NCBI GenBank assembly: GCA_035633215.1
Contig: DASQFI010000046.1
Coordinates: 1 to 64,000, forward strand
DNA from: DASQFI01 sp035633215
GTDB taxonomy: Bacteria; Acidobacteriota; Vicinamibacteria; Vicinamibacterales; SCN-69-37
DNA: 64,000 bases
Reading direction: 5' to 3'
The notes beneath the pieces are model-generated. The model worked only from the letters and a program-made list of their open reading frames with translations. It had not been told where the DNA came from and did no database searches. This document shows positions 45,356 to 53,702 of this stretch, piece by piece. A program made the translations under genes and the position numbers. Numbering within the stretch: position 1 is the stretch's first letter; every line of letters starts with the position of its first letter.

Positions 45356-46262
45356 CGCGACCTCGGTCATTCGTCATCAGGCCCATCATCATTTCCTGAT
45401 GCAGACCGGCGAGTTTGCCGACCTCGAGGAGCTCGGTCTGCATCTGCGCCACCAGAAGGCCTACGACATCGCTGCCGGCCTGTCGGGTGACAAACGCGTG
45501 CTCGATTACGGGTGCAACAACGGCTACGGCACCGCCTACCTGGCCGGCTGGGGCCGGCACGTGGTCGGCGTCGATGTGTCGGCCTTGGCACTCGAACATG
45601 CCCCACTCCGCTGTCGGCCATCCGGTCCGGACTACGTACGCGTCGACGGTCTGACCATCCCGTTCGGCGATGGCGTCTTCGACCTGATCGTCAGCTTCCA
45701 GGTCATCGAGCACATCGCCGACTATGCCCGCTATCTTTCAGAGCTCCGGCGGGTCCTGCATCCGGCAGGCCTCCTTCTCATGACGACGCCGAATGCTCAG
45801 CTGCGGCTCGATCCGGGTCAACCGCCGTGGAACGAGTTCCATGTCCATGAGTTCCGCGGCGCGGAGCTGCAGGGCCTTCTGAAGGAATGGTTCCCCTGCG
45901 TGACGGTGACCGGCTTGACGACTCGCGGGGAGCTCTACGAGGTCGAGACTCGCCGCCTGTCCCGCATGAAGAAAATGGCCCAGCGACAGTCCCAAGCTGT
46001 GCGATGGCGCGCCCGCCTCGCCCGGCTGCTGAAACGGACGATTCCGGCCCCGTGGGTGAGTGCCGGTTCGCGCGCCGAGGCCGCCGTTCGGGGCGTCGGT
46101 CGGCAGCCGGCTCCGCGCACGCGTCCGACGCTCGACGCGGCAGTCGTGGCGAAGTACTCCCCGGCACAGTTCATCCTGGACGGGCGCGATCTCGACGGCG
46201 CCATCGACCTCGTCGCGCTGTGTTCCGCAGACGACCACTCCGGATTTATCAAACAGACCTAG
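45348..46262 (+). CDS. Class I SAM-dependent methyltransferase
   Basis: A 304-residue enzyme. The SAM site is KRVLDYGCNNGYGTAYLAGW, followed by VVGVDVSALALEHA and the catalytic-region DLIVSFQVIEHIADYARYL, LLLMTTPNAQLRL. It starts 8 nt inside wzt. In Wzm/Wzt systems a methyltransferase often caps the glycan and signals export, so this is a reasonable role here. The C-terminal ~90 residues are basic and not assigned. Confidence 0.88.
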   Translation: MTDATSVIRHQAHHHFLMQTGEFADLEELGLHLRHQKAYDIAAGLSGDKRVLDYGCNNGYGTAYLAGWGRHVVGVDVSALALEHAPLRCRPSGPDYVRVDGLTIPFGDGVFDLIVSFQVIEHIADYARYLSELRRVLHPAGLLLMTTPNAQLRLDPGQPPWNEFHVHEFRGAELQGLLKEWFPCVTVTGLTTRGELYEVETRRLSRMKKMAQRQSQAVRWRARLARLLKRTIPAPWVSAGSRAEAAVRGVGRQPAPRTRPTLDAAVVAKYSPAQFILDGRDLDGAIDLVALCSADDHSGFIKQT

Positions 46263-46271
46263 TCGTGGTTT

Positions 46272-47399
46272 TCACTTCCTTGTCGTGGACAGGGCGGGGG
46301 GAGAATCGGCCGAAGCGCCGTCGGCTGCGCCTGCGTAGAGCGCCTCGAAGCGGGCGAGAAATGCGTCCCACGTCTGGAGCCTCGCGCGTTCTCTCACCTG
46401 ATCCTTCAATTGGTCATACGTCGCGGGAGACAGCGCCGTGGTGATCGCCCGGGCTAGCTCGGCAGGATCATTGGAGTCCTTCACGAGAAGACCCGCGGTC
46501 CCGACGGCGTCGGGCACACCGCCGTTGTTGGCGGCCACGATCGGCAACCCATGCCCGAGGGCTTCGAAGTAGACGAGTCCAAGGCCTTCGACGTCACCCG
46601 GTTCCATCCGGGGACACATGACGAACAGACGACTGCGGGCCAGGAGATCGCTTCGTTCCGCTTCCGAGACGGCACCCAGAAACGAGACCTGGCGGAGGCC
46701 CAGTGAGCGGGCAAGTTCGCGGAGCGCCGCCAATTCGGGTCCGTCGCCGACGACGGCGTATCTCAAATCGCCGACGAGTTGAATGGCCCTGAGCACGGTG
46801 TCGACGTTCTTCCGGCGTACCAGGCGTGACACTGTAATCAAATCGAAGTCGGCGGTCCGTGGCGGACGGGCAGCCATCGGCCTGATTCCCCACGAGAGCA
46901 CCTGCACGTCGGGTCCGGGCGGCAGACGTGATCGCACGAGCGACGCAGTGAATTCGGAAATCGCGTGCACGACCCTGGACGCAAGGACGGAGCCCACCAC
47001 CGGCGGACTCGGATCCACGTCCAGGCCGTAGGCAGACACGACGACCGGCGCGCGGCTCCCGACGACGCCGCCAAAGAAATGGAGGTGGAGCGAATGGACC
47101 ACCGTCGGGCGGAAGGATTGCACGGCGCGTCTGACGCGGCGGCCGAGTGCCACGTGATAGCGATAGTCCTCGTACGGCACCCGGTTCCAGAAATAGTACC
47201 GGCGTCGAAACGGCCGTGACGGCCAAAAGTCGCGGACACTCAGGTCCTTGTAGACGCTCTCCGGATCGGCCTCCACGATTTCGATCGCGTGCCCTCGGCC
47301 TTCGAGTCCCGAGATCAACTCGCGACCATAGGTCTCGATGCCCCCGTGCTGGTGCAGGGCGCCGGAGATATAAAGAATGCGCAAGCCGACCTCCCTCAC
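46272..47399 (-). CDS. Glycosyltransferase family 4 (F)
   Basis: A 375-residue GT-B protein on the minus strand. RILYISGALHQHGGIETYGR at the N-terminus; donor domain DLITVSRLVRRKNVDTVLRA, RYAVVGDGPELAALREL and the EGLGLVYFEALGHGLPIVAA site. The GTG at 47399 has no ribosome site; a TTG five codons later (47384, LRILYIS) is preceded by GGGAGG and may be the real start. It converges with the methyltransferase, 9 nt apart. Confidence 0.87.
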   Translation of the reverse strand: MREVGLRILYISGALHQHGGIETYGRELISGLEGRGHAIEIVEADPESVYKDLSVRDFWPSRPFRRRYYFWNRVPYEDYRYHVALGRRVRRAVQSFRPTVVHSLHLHFFGGVVGSRAPVVVSAYGLDVDPSPPVVGSVLASRVVHAISEFTASLVRSRLPPGPDVQVLSWGIRPMAARPPRTADFDLITVSRLVRRKNVDTVLRAIQLVGDLRYAVVGDGPELAALRELARSLGLRQVSFLGAVSEAERSDLLARSRLFVMCPRMEPGDVEGLGLVYFEALGHGLPIVAANNGGVPDAVGTAGLLVKDSNDPAELARAITTALSPATYDQLKDQVRERARLQTWDAFLARFEALYAGAADGASADSPPALSTTRK

Positions 47400-47592
47400 G
47401 CGACGCCGCCCGTGCCCGGCCTGGCCGCCCGCGAGCGTGGCCCTGGCCGCTGTTTCAGACCTGAAGCGTTTGGTGCGGTCGAACCCGGGGTGACATCAGG
47501 CAGATCGGATCCGAGCACGCTCGCACCCCATGGCTCAACGCCATGATGCGGATGCGAGGAGGCTTCAAGTGTACCATCCATCCAGATGCTCC

Positions 47593-48744
47593 ATGAGCGA
47601 CACGCAGCGATTGACAGCCCAGCGCTCACGACCGATCAGGGTGTTGTTCGTCGCGGGCGCCGATTTCTACAGTGGCGCCGAACGAGCGCTCCTGCTCACC
47701 GCGCGGAGTCTCGCCGACGCGGGCCACCATCCCTTCGTCGCCGTGGGAACTCGCGGCGAGTTCCTGAACCAGCTCGGCGAGCACGGCATTCCGTGCGCGC
47801 ATGCGCCGCTGTACTTCACCGGGATTTCGACGGTCCATCGATGGGCGATCGCTCTTGCGCGGCTCGCGAGGCTCGCGCGCCGTCATCGGGCCGAGGTCAT
47901 CCACGCCAACGAAGCGCCGTCCTTCCAGATCGCGGGCTACGCGGCCAGGCTCCTGCGGCTTCCGGCGATCACGCACGTGCGTTTTCCGGAAGGCGCCGCC
48001 GGGTACGCGTGGTACCTGAAGTCGGGCTTCAGGAAAGCGCTGTTCGTCTCGCACGCCCTCAGGCGCGACGTCCAGGCCGCCGCGCCCGGGATCTTTGATG
48101 GCCGCGCCGACGTTTTGCATGACGGCGTGGTGTTGCCACGGCTGCCGGGCGAGCGTGAGCGGGCCTCCGGGCGGGCGGCCCTGGGAATTCCAGACGATCG
48201 TCCAGCGATCGTGCAGGCCGGGCAGGTCGTGGAAATCAAGGGCATCTGGGACTTCATCGACGCGGCGAAGATCCTGATCGAGCAGGGAGTTCGCGCGACG
48301 TTCGTGGTCCTTGGCGACGACCTGAAGGATCACGGCCGGACGCGCCGCGACGCCGAGGCTCGCGTGAAGGCCGTTGGCATCGACCCGCACTTCAGATTTC
48401 TCGGCTTCCGCGCGGACGCGCCCGCGTTGATTCCCCTGTTTGACGTGGTCGCCGTGCCGTCGCATATCGAGCCGCTGGGCAACGCCACGCTGGAGGCCAT
48501 GGCGGCCGGTCGGCCGGTCATCGGGACGCGCGTCGGCGGCATTCCCGAGATGGTGATGCACGACGAGACCGGAGTGCTCGTCCCGCCCAAGGCGCCCGCC
48601 GAGCTGGCCGCGGCCCTCGAGCGGCTGATCGCCGACCCCGCTTTACGTGCGCGGTTTGGCGCGGCCGGCCGCGAACGTGCGCGTTCGGCGTTCAGTCTCG
48701 AAGCGCACGCCGCGCGGCTCGAACAGATCTATTCCGGCCTCTGA
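47593..48744 (+). CDS. Glycosyltransferase family 4 (G)
   Basis: A 383-residue GT-B protein starting MSDTQRLTAQ; the frame is open 21 codons upstream but that part lies in the divergent promoter region and has no ribosome site. N-terminal VLFVAGADFYSGAERALLL, donor domain AIVQAGQVVEIKGIWDFIDA, RFLGFRADAPALIPLFDVVA and PLGNATLEAMAAGRPVIGTR. It overlaps the end of the oxidoreductase-epimerase gene on the opposite strand by 16 bp. Confidence 0.9.
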   Translation: MSDTQRLTAQRSRPIRVLFVAGADFYSGAERALLLTARSLADAGHHPFVAVGTRGEFLNQLGEHGIPCAHAPLYFTGISTVHRWAIALARLARLARRHRAEVIHANEAPSFQIAGYAARLLRLPAITHVRFPEGAAGYAWYLKSGFRKALFVSHALRRDVQAAAPGIFDGRADVLHDGVVLPRLPGERERASGRAALGIPDDRPAIVQAGQVVEIKGIWDFIDAAKILIEQGVRATFVVLGDDLKDHGRTRRDAEARVKAVGIDPHFRFLGFRADAPALIPLFDVVAVPSHIEPLGNATLEAMAAGRPVIGTRVGGIPEMVMHDETGVLVPPKAPAELAAALERLIADPALRARFGAAGRERARSAFSLEAHAARLEQIYSGL

Positions 48745-51059
48745 ACGACCCTCGCATCGCGCAGCCACTCGAGCGTCAGCTCCATCGCGGTCTCTCGCGG
48801 ATACGCCGGCTGGTAGCCCAGGACCCGGGCCGCCTTGTCCATCGCGACTTTCGGACGGGTCAGCTCGTACTCGAAGGCTTCGACCGGCGTGTCCTGGGTG
48901 ACGCGGCGGTAGATGACCGGGGCGTCGAGCTCGAGCCAGCCGCGCACCGCGCGATCGACGAAACCGACGTGTTCCATCGTCCATTTGCCGGCGCTGAACA
49001 CCGGTTCGCTCTTGAGGATCCGCTTGGTCATCGCCCAGGCCTCGGGAGATGTCGCGACGTCGCGGATCGATCGGAACGGGGTGAGGAGCCAGTGCCCCTG
49101 GTCGTCCGTGTCCGGTTGCTGGCGTCGCTGAAACTCGGCGTCGGCAATCGTCCGGTACGGAATGCCGATCGCTCTCGAGAAGTACCCGAAGAAGTCTGCC
49201 CAAGTGAAGTCATCGCCGTCGCTGATCGTGAAGAGCTCGCCGGTGATCGCGTCCGCGGGCGCCTCGAGACCCAGAACGATGGCATTGACGACGCTGTCGA
49301 CGTGCACGGTGCTGCTCGGAATCGCGGCCGGGTCCCCGACGAGCACGAGCTGGCCCCTGGCCAGCGAGGTAATCGGACGCGTCACGTGAATCGTGGAAAA
49401 CGGGCCGTACACGTTTGCGAGCCGGAGCGTCAGCGCCGCGAGCCCCCGGCCGGCGGCCTGCCGGATGATTTGCTCGGCCTGAGCCTTGTTGGTCGAGTAC
49501 TCGTTGCCGGCCGGCGGATTGACCGGGCTCGACTCGTCAAGCGCGCCGGGCTTGCTGAGGTCGTGCACGGCAAACGTGCTCAGATGGACGAACCGGCTGA
49601 CCCGTTGCGCCAACGCGGCCGCGGTCAACCGCTCGGTGCCTCGCACGGTGACGTCGAAGTTGGTCTTGCTCGCGCCCCAGGCATTGCCGATCGCGCAATG
49701 CACGACGGCGTCGCAGCCTTCGACGATTCGCGCGACGTCACGCTCGGAGCCGAGATCGCCCATCACCATGTCCACGGGCAACCGCGCCAGTCGGCTCGCG
49801 TGACTCGGGTTGTGGACGAGCGCCCGAACATCCCATCCCTCGCGAAGACTGAGGATCTCGGCCACGCGTCCGCCCACGAAGCCGGTCGCGCCCGTCACCA
49901 GCACTCTCCGCGTCCTGGCGCGCGGCGAGTGATGAGGCCCCGGCCGCAGGCCGGCATCGGCCCACGGTTCAGGCAGCGGCTGCGCGGGCTTCGCGTACGC
50001 TTCCTGGATCAACCTCAGCGCGGGCAGCACCGACGCGCCGCTGAGCGACGACGGTCGCGGCAGGCTGACGGCTTCCACGAAGTCGTCGATCTGGGCGCGG
50101 AACGCTTCGTACCAAATCGAATCGGTGACATCCGTCCATCGCGCTTCGATGGCGCTCTCCCGCGGCCCGTCCGACAGGACGTCCAGGATGGCCGGCCCTG
50201 AGGGCCGGAGATGAACCTTGAAGCGCTCGTTGGACGGGAGCTCCAGCATGCCGCGTTCGCAGTAAATGCGGTACGAGTTCCTCAGGTTCCGGGTGCGGCT
50301 CAGAACCAGACGGCCCTCGACCGGCTCGCCCGCGGCGGTGGTCAGCCGAAGGCGAAGCTCGCAGTCCGACTCGATTCCTCCGCGGGCGTTGTCCCGATAC
50401 TCCAGCACGCTGGCCGGGCCCGGAAAGAGAAAGGTCAGCCGATCGAGCGAGTGGGATCCGAAGTCGATGAGCACGCCTCCGCCCGCGAGGTTCCGTTGCA
50501 TGTTCGCCAGGGTGGCTGCCGGCCATCCGTACACTTCTCCTTCGTCCACGTCGAAGGACTGCACGCTTCCGAAGACCTTCGCGTCGATGAGCCCTCGCAA
50601 CATGCGCGTGGAAGGCAGGAGGCGTCGGAAGACGCTGACGGCGAGCACGACGCCGGCCTGCTCGGCGGCGCGAACCGCTGCAACGGCGTCCTCGTAGCGC
50701 GTCGCCAGCGGCTTTTCGACGAGCACGTGGAAGCCTCGCTGCGCCAGTTCGGCCGATCCAGGCCCGTGGTGGCTGGGCGGCGTGCACAAGATCACGCCGT
50801 CGACGAAATCGCGCTGCAGGGCGCGGCTGTCCTCGAACACCCGCGACACCTTGTATTGGGTCGCCAATTGGCGCGCCCGGTCGAGATCGCGATCCACCAG
50901 CGCGGTCACTTCGACGCGCTCGTGTCCCGCGAGGACGGGCATCTGCAGCTCACGGGCAGCCGCGCCGCACCCGACGATCGCGACGCGTACGACTTTCCCG
51001 GCGCGGGCCACGCTGCCCTCCGTGTCCCGCGCGTCTTTCATTCCGTTCACAGCCATCAT
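48729..51059 (-). CDS. Fusion of Gfo/Idh/MocA oxidoreductase and NAD-dependent epimerase/dehydratase
   Basis: A 776-residue protein made of two sugar-modifying enzymes. The N-terminal part has a Rossmann VRVAIVGCGAAARELQMPV, the conserved EKPLA and a GfoIdh C-terminal half (GGGVLIDFGSHSLDRLTF). From about residue 390 a second Rossmann starts, RRVLVTGATGFVGGRVAEIL, with GNEYSTNKAQAEQI supplying the Tyr/Lys pair of SDR epimerases. No frameshift or stop separates them. Start 51059 is chosen for its GAGGA ribosome site; an upstream ATG (51089) would overlap the next gene. It probably makes an unusual sugar nucleotide for this cluster. Confidence 0.9.
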   Translation of the reverse strand: MMAVNGMKDARDTEGSVARAGKVVRVAIVGCGAAARELQMPVLAGHERVEVTALVDRDLDRARQLATQYKVSRVFEDSRALQRDFVDGVILCTPPSHHGPGSAELAQRGFHVLVEKPLATRYEDAVAAVRAAEQAGVVLAVSVFRRLLPSTRMLRGLIDAKVFGSVQSFDVDEGEVYGWPAATLANMQRNLAGGGVLIDFGSHSLDRLTFLFPGPASVLEYRDNARGGIESDCELRLRLTTAAGEPVEGRLVLSRTRNLRNSYRIYCERGMLELPSNERFKVHLRPSGPAILDVLSDGPRESAIEARWTDVTDSIWYEAFRAQIDDFVEAVSLPRPSSLSGASVLPALRLIQEAYAKPAQPLPEPWADAGLRPGPHHSPRARTRRVLVTGATGFVGGRVAEILSLREGWDVRALVHNPSHASRLARLPVDMVMGDLGSERDVARIVEGCDAVVHCAIGNAWGASKTNFDVTVRGTERLTAAALAQRVSRFVHLSTFAVHDLSKPGALDESSPVNPPAGNEYSTNKAQAEQIIRQAAGRGLAALTLRLANVYGPFSTIHVTRPITSLARGQLVLVGDPAAIPSSTVHVDSVVNAIVLGLEAPADAITGELFTISDGDDFTWADFFGYFSRAIGIPYRTIADAEFQRRQQPDTDDQGHWLLTPFRSIRDVATSPEAWAMTKRILKSEPVFSAGKWTMEHVGFVDRAVRGWLELDAPVIYRRVTQDTPVEAFEYELTRPKVAMDKAARVLGYQPAYPRETAMELTLEWLRDARVVQRPE

Positions 51060-51066
51060 TGATTCC

Positions 51067-52203
51067 TCAGCGGGCGACAAGCGCTCCATAGATTCCGGCC
51101 AGGCGCTTCAGCGTCGCGGCCGGCGAATAGACGTTCTGTACCCGGCGGCGCGCCTTCTCGCCGAGCGAATCGCGCAACCCAGGCTGGGTCACCGTCTCGC
51201 GCACGGCGCGAACGAGCCCCGCCACATCTTCGTTGTCCACGACGATCCCGCCATCGCCAACGACCTCCTGCACCGATCCGCCGCGGTACGCGACGATCGG
51301 ACGTCCGCACGCCATCGCCTCGCAGACACTGTTTCCGAACGTCTCATAGACGCTGGTGCTCACGAACACGTCGATGGCCTGATCGAACGGCTCGACGTCG
51401 TCCAGGTTTCCCAGCCACTGGAAGCGCCGCCCCAGTCCCGATGCCTCGATCCGCTGGCGCACGACGTCGCGGTAGGGTTCGTCACCGGGCGGAGCATCTC
51501 CGGCGAGCACGCCGACGATGCGCGAGTCGTGCTGCGCGAGGGTGGCCACGAGATCGATGAAATCCTCGATCCGCTTTCGCGGTCTCAGCGCCGTCGCCTG
51601 GCCGATGACGATTTCGCCGGGCTGGATGCCCCACTGGTGCCGCATCGTCTCTCGTGCCTCGACCTGGTGGCCGAACACCGCCGGATCGACGCCGAGCGGG
51701 ATCAAGTGCTGCCTGGCTTCCGGCACGATCCCGCGGATGGCCTGCTCGCAGTCGGCGCGCTGCTGCTCCGAGGTCCAGAGGAGCGCATCCGGCTCGCGCC
51801 CCGGCCCGAACGCCCAGGCGCAGTATTCGCGCTCAACGCGATACCGGATGTGGCAGACGAGGGGAAGCGGCAGCAGCCGTCGCAGGAACGCCCCAAACGG
51901 ATAAATATTGTGCTCGTTGCAGTGAATGACCTGGATCCCGCGTCGTCTCGCCCAGGCGCTCAGCCTAGCTGCATGCCACAAGGCGTCCCATGGCCTGGTT
52001 TTGCTCGGCTCCGGAAGCGGGTTGAACGTGTAAGGAATGTGATGCGTGTCGAGCCAGCGCCGAAATTCACTCCCCGGACGGATCACCACATGGCCTTGCA
52101 CAATCTGCTGGTCGCGTCCGAGCAGCAGCCAGCTTTGAAGGATGCGAATCGTGCCGCCAAGCGTGGGGTTGTCGGTCAGGTAGAGCGCCCGAAATCCGAT
52201 CAT
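51067..52203 (-). CDS. Glycosyltransferase family 4 (H)
   Basis: A 378-residue GT-B protein: RALYLTDNPTLGGTIRILQ, VIHCNEHNIYPFGAFLRRLL, EIVIGQATALRPRKRIEDFI, and the donor site STSVYETFGNSVCEAMACGR plus YRGGSVQEVVGDGGIVVDN. The open frame runs a further 1.3 kb upstream, antisense to the O-antigen ligase; that part is low in sense and was discarded. ATG 52203 is the first sensible start, although its ribosome site is poor. Confidence 0.88.
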   Translation of the reverse strand: MIGFRALYLTDNPTLGGTIRILQSWLLLGRDQQIVQGHVVIRPGSEFRRWLDTHHIPYTFNPLPEPSKTRPWDALWHAARLSAWARRRGIQVIHCNEHNIYPFGAFLRRLLPLPLVCHIRYRVEREYCAWAFGPGREPDALLWTSEQQRADCEQAIRGIVPEARQHLIPLGVDPAVFGHQVEARETMRHQWGIQPGEIVIGQATALRPRKRIEDFIDLVATLAQHDSRIVGVLAGDAPPGDEPYRDVVRQRIEASGLGRRFQWLGNLDDVEPFDQAIDVFVSTSVYETFGNSVCEAMACGRPIVAYRGGSVQEVVGDGGIVVDNEDVAGLVRAVRETVTQPGLRDSLGEKARRRVQNVYSPAATLKRLAGIYGALVAR

Positions 52204-52365
52204 TCCTGGGATGTTATCGGCTCGGACGACACCGACGATGATTACGACTTTGTCAACGGGACCGGCGGAAAACCAGGTTCCGACCTTCGTACTGCTAAAC
52301 TGGATGGCTGTCAACTTCCATCCCTTCGTACATGTTTCCCGACGACTGACGAGCCGCACTGACGA

Positions 52366-53676
52366 ATGAAGGGTTATCTCCTCGTCTACTCGGTCGTGAT
52401 CATCGGCTCCGTGGTGGCGCTCCGAAAGCCGGTGCTTGGCCTCTTCTTGTACATCGCACTTTCGTTGCTGAGACCCGATGCGTTCTGGGGATGGGCGGGC
52501 GATCTGCGCGGAATGAGCGATCTCGTCGCCTATCCCCTGCTGGTTGGCTGGGCGTTTCAGGGCTTCGGATCGTGGTCGTTCGGACGTGGATGGGCGACGG
52601 TCCTCTGCCTGCTGCTGTACACGGGGTGGATGTTCGCTTCCACCGTGCAGGCCATCGATCCGACGAGTTCGTGGTGGACTCTGGTCGAATTCGTGAAGAC
52701 GCTCCTCCCCTTCCTGGTCGGCGTCACGATGATCAAAACCGAGAAGCAAGCGCGTCAGCTTCTCTGGACGATCGTGGTGACGCAGACCTACGTGTGTTAC
52801 GAGATGAACCGCTCGTACCTGGAGGGCTATAACCGCGTCTACTTCGAAGGCTTCGGCGGCATGGACAACAACTCCTTCGCCATCAGCCTGGTGGGCACAG
52901 TCGGCGCGGCGCTGGGCCTCTTTCTGTCGGCGAAGACCTGGCGGGTCAAGGTGTTTTCCGGGCTGTCGATGTTGTTGATCATGCACACGGTTCTGCTGAC
53001 GTTTTCCCGTGGAGCGTTCGTCGGCCTTCTGGCAGTTGCTCTCATGGCGCTCGTGATCCTGCCCAAGCGCCCGAAGTATGTCGGTGCCGTCGTGCTGTCG
53101 ATCCTGATCGGCTCTTATTTCACCGGTCCCGAGCTGGCGGCGCGGTATTCGACGACGTTCGCCAACAGCGAGATGCGCGACGAGTCGTCCGAGAGCCGGT
53201 TCACGCTGTGGGGCGATATGCTCTCGGTGACGTTGGAAGAGCCGATATTCGGGATCGGCCCGCACAACTGGCCGCTCGTCGCCGAAAATTTCGGCTGGGC
53301 GGCCGGCAAGGAGGGTCACAGCCTCTGGGTGCAGACCGCGGCGGAAATGGGCCTGCCCGGTGTGTCGTTCCTGGTGCTCTTCTACGGCATCACCGTGGCG
53401 AGGCTCTGGCCGATTGCGCGGCGCCGCCGCCCGGACCTCGACATTCCCACGGCGATGTTCGCGACAGGCCTCATCCTGGCCATCGTCGGCTTTGTGGTCT
53501 CGGCGCAATTCGTATCGCTCCGTGGTCTCGAACTGCCCTTCTACGTCACGATGATCGGCGTCCTCCTCCTGAAGTTCCGACCGGCGCCTGCGCCGGCGCC
53601 GGGCACGATCGTCGTCGCGCCGCGGCCGCCGGTTGCGCCCGTGCGTCCGCGGCCACCGCTCGTCGGATCGTCCTGA
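52366..53676 (+). CDS. O-antigen ligase / O-glycosylation ligase family membrane protein
   Basis: A 436-residue protein with 10-12 membrane helices and a Wzy_C-type core. It resembles the putative O-glycosylation ligase of exosortase-A loci: YLLVYSVVIIGSVVALRKPV, LLRPDAFWGWAGDL, the long loop SESRFTLWGDMLSVTLEEPI and FGIGPHNWPLVAENF, and GKEGHSLWVQTAAEMGLPGV with the conserved His. It could polymerise repeat units or transfer glycan to lipid or protein. Confidence 0.88.
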   Translation: MKGYLLVYSVVIIGSVVALRKPVLGLFLYIALSLLRPDAFWGWAGDLRGMSDLVAYPLLVGWAFQGFGSWSFGRGWATVLCLLLYTGWMFASTVQAIDPTSSWWTLVEFVKTLLPFLVGVTMIKTEKQARQLLWTIVVTQTYVCYEMNRSYLEGYNRVYFEGFGGMDNNSFAISLVGTVGAALGLFLSAKTWRVKVFSGLSMLLIMHTVLLTFSRGAFVGLLAVALMALVILPKRPKYVGAVVLSILIGSYFTGPELAARYSTTFANSEMRDESSESRFTLWGDMLSVTLEEPIFGIGPHNWPLVAENFGWAAGKEGHSLWVQTAAEMGLPGVSFLVLFYGITVARLWPIARRRRPDLDIPTAMFATGLILAIVGFVVSAQFVSLRGLELPFYVTMIGVLLLKFRPAPAPAPGTIVVAPRPPVAPVRPRPPLVGSS

Positions 53677-53702
53677 GTCTCACCGGGGGCGGCCCGGGCG
53701 AG

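Noticed and set aside
52204..53508. Upstream extension of glycosyltransferase H, opposite to the O-antigen ligase
   Set aside because: The membrane helices of the ligase are clear on the other strand; the extension has no GT features.
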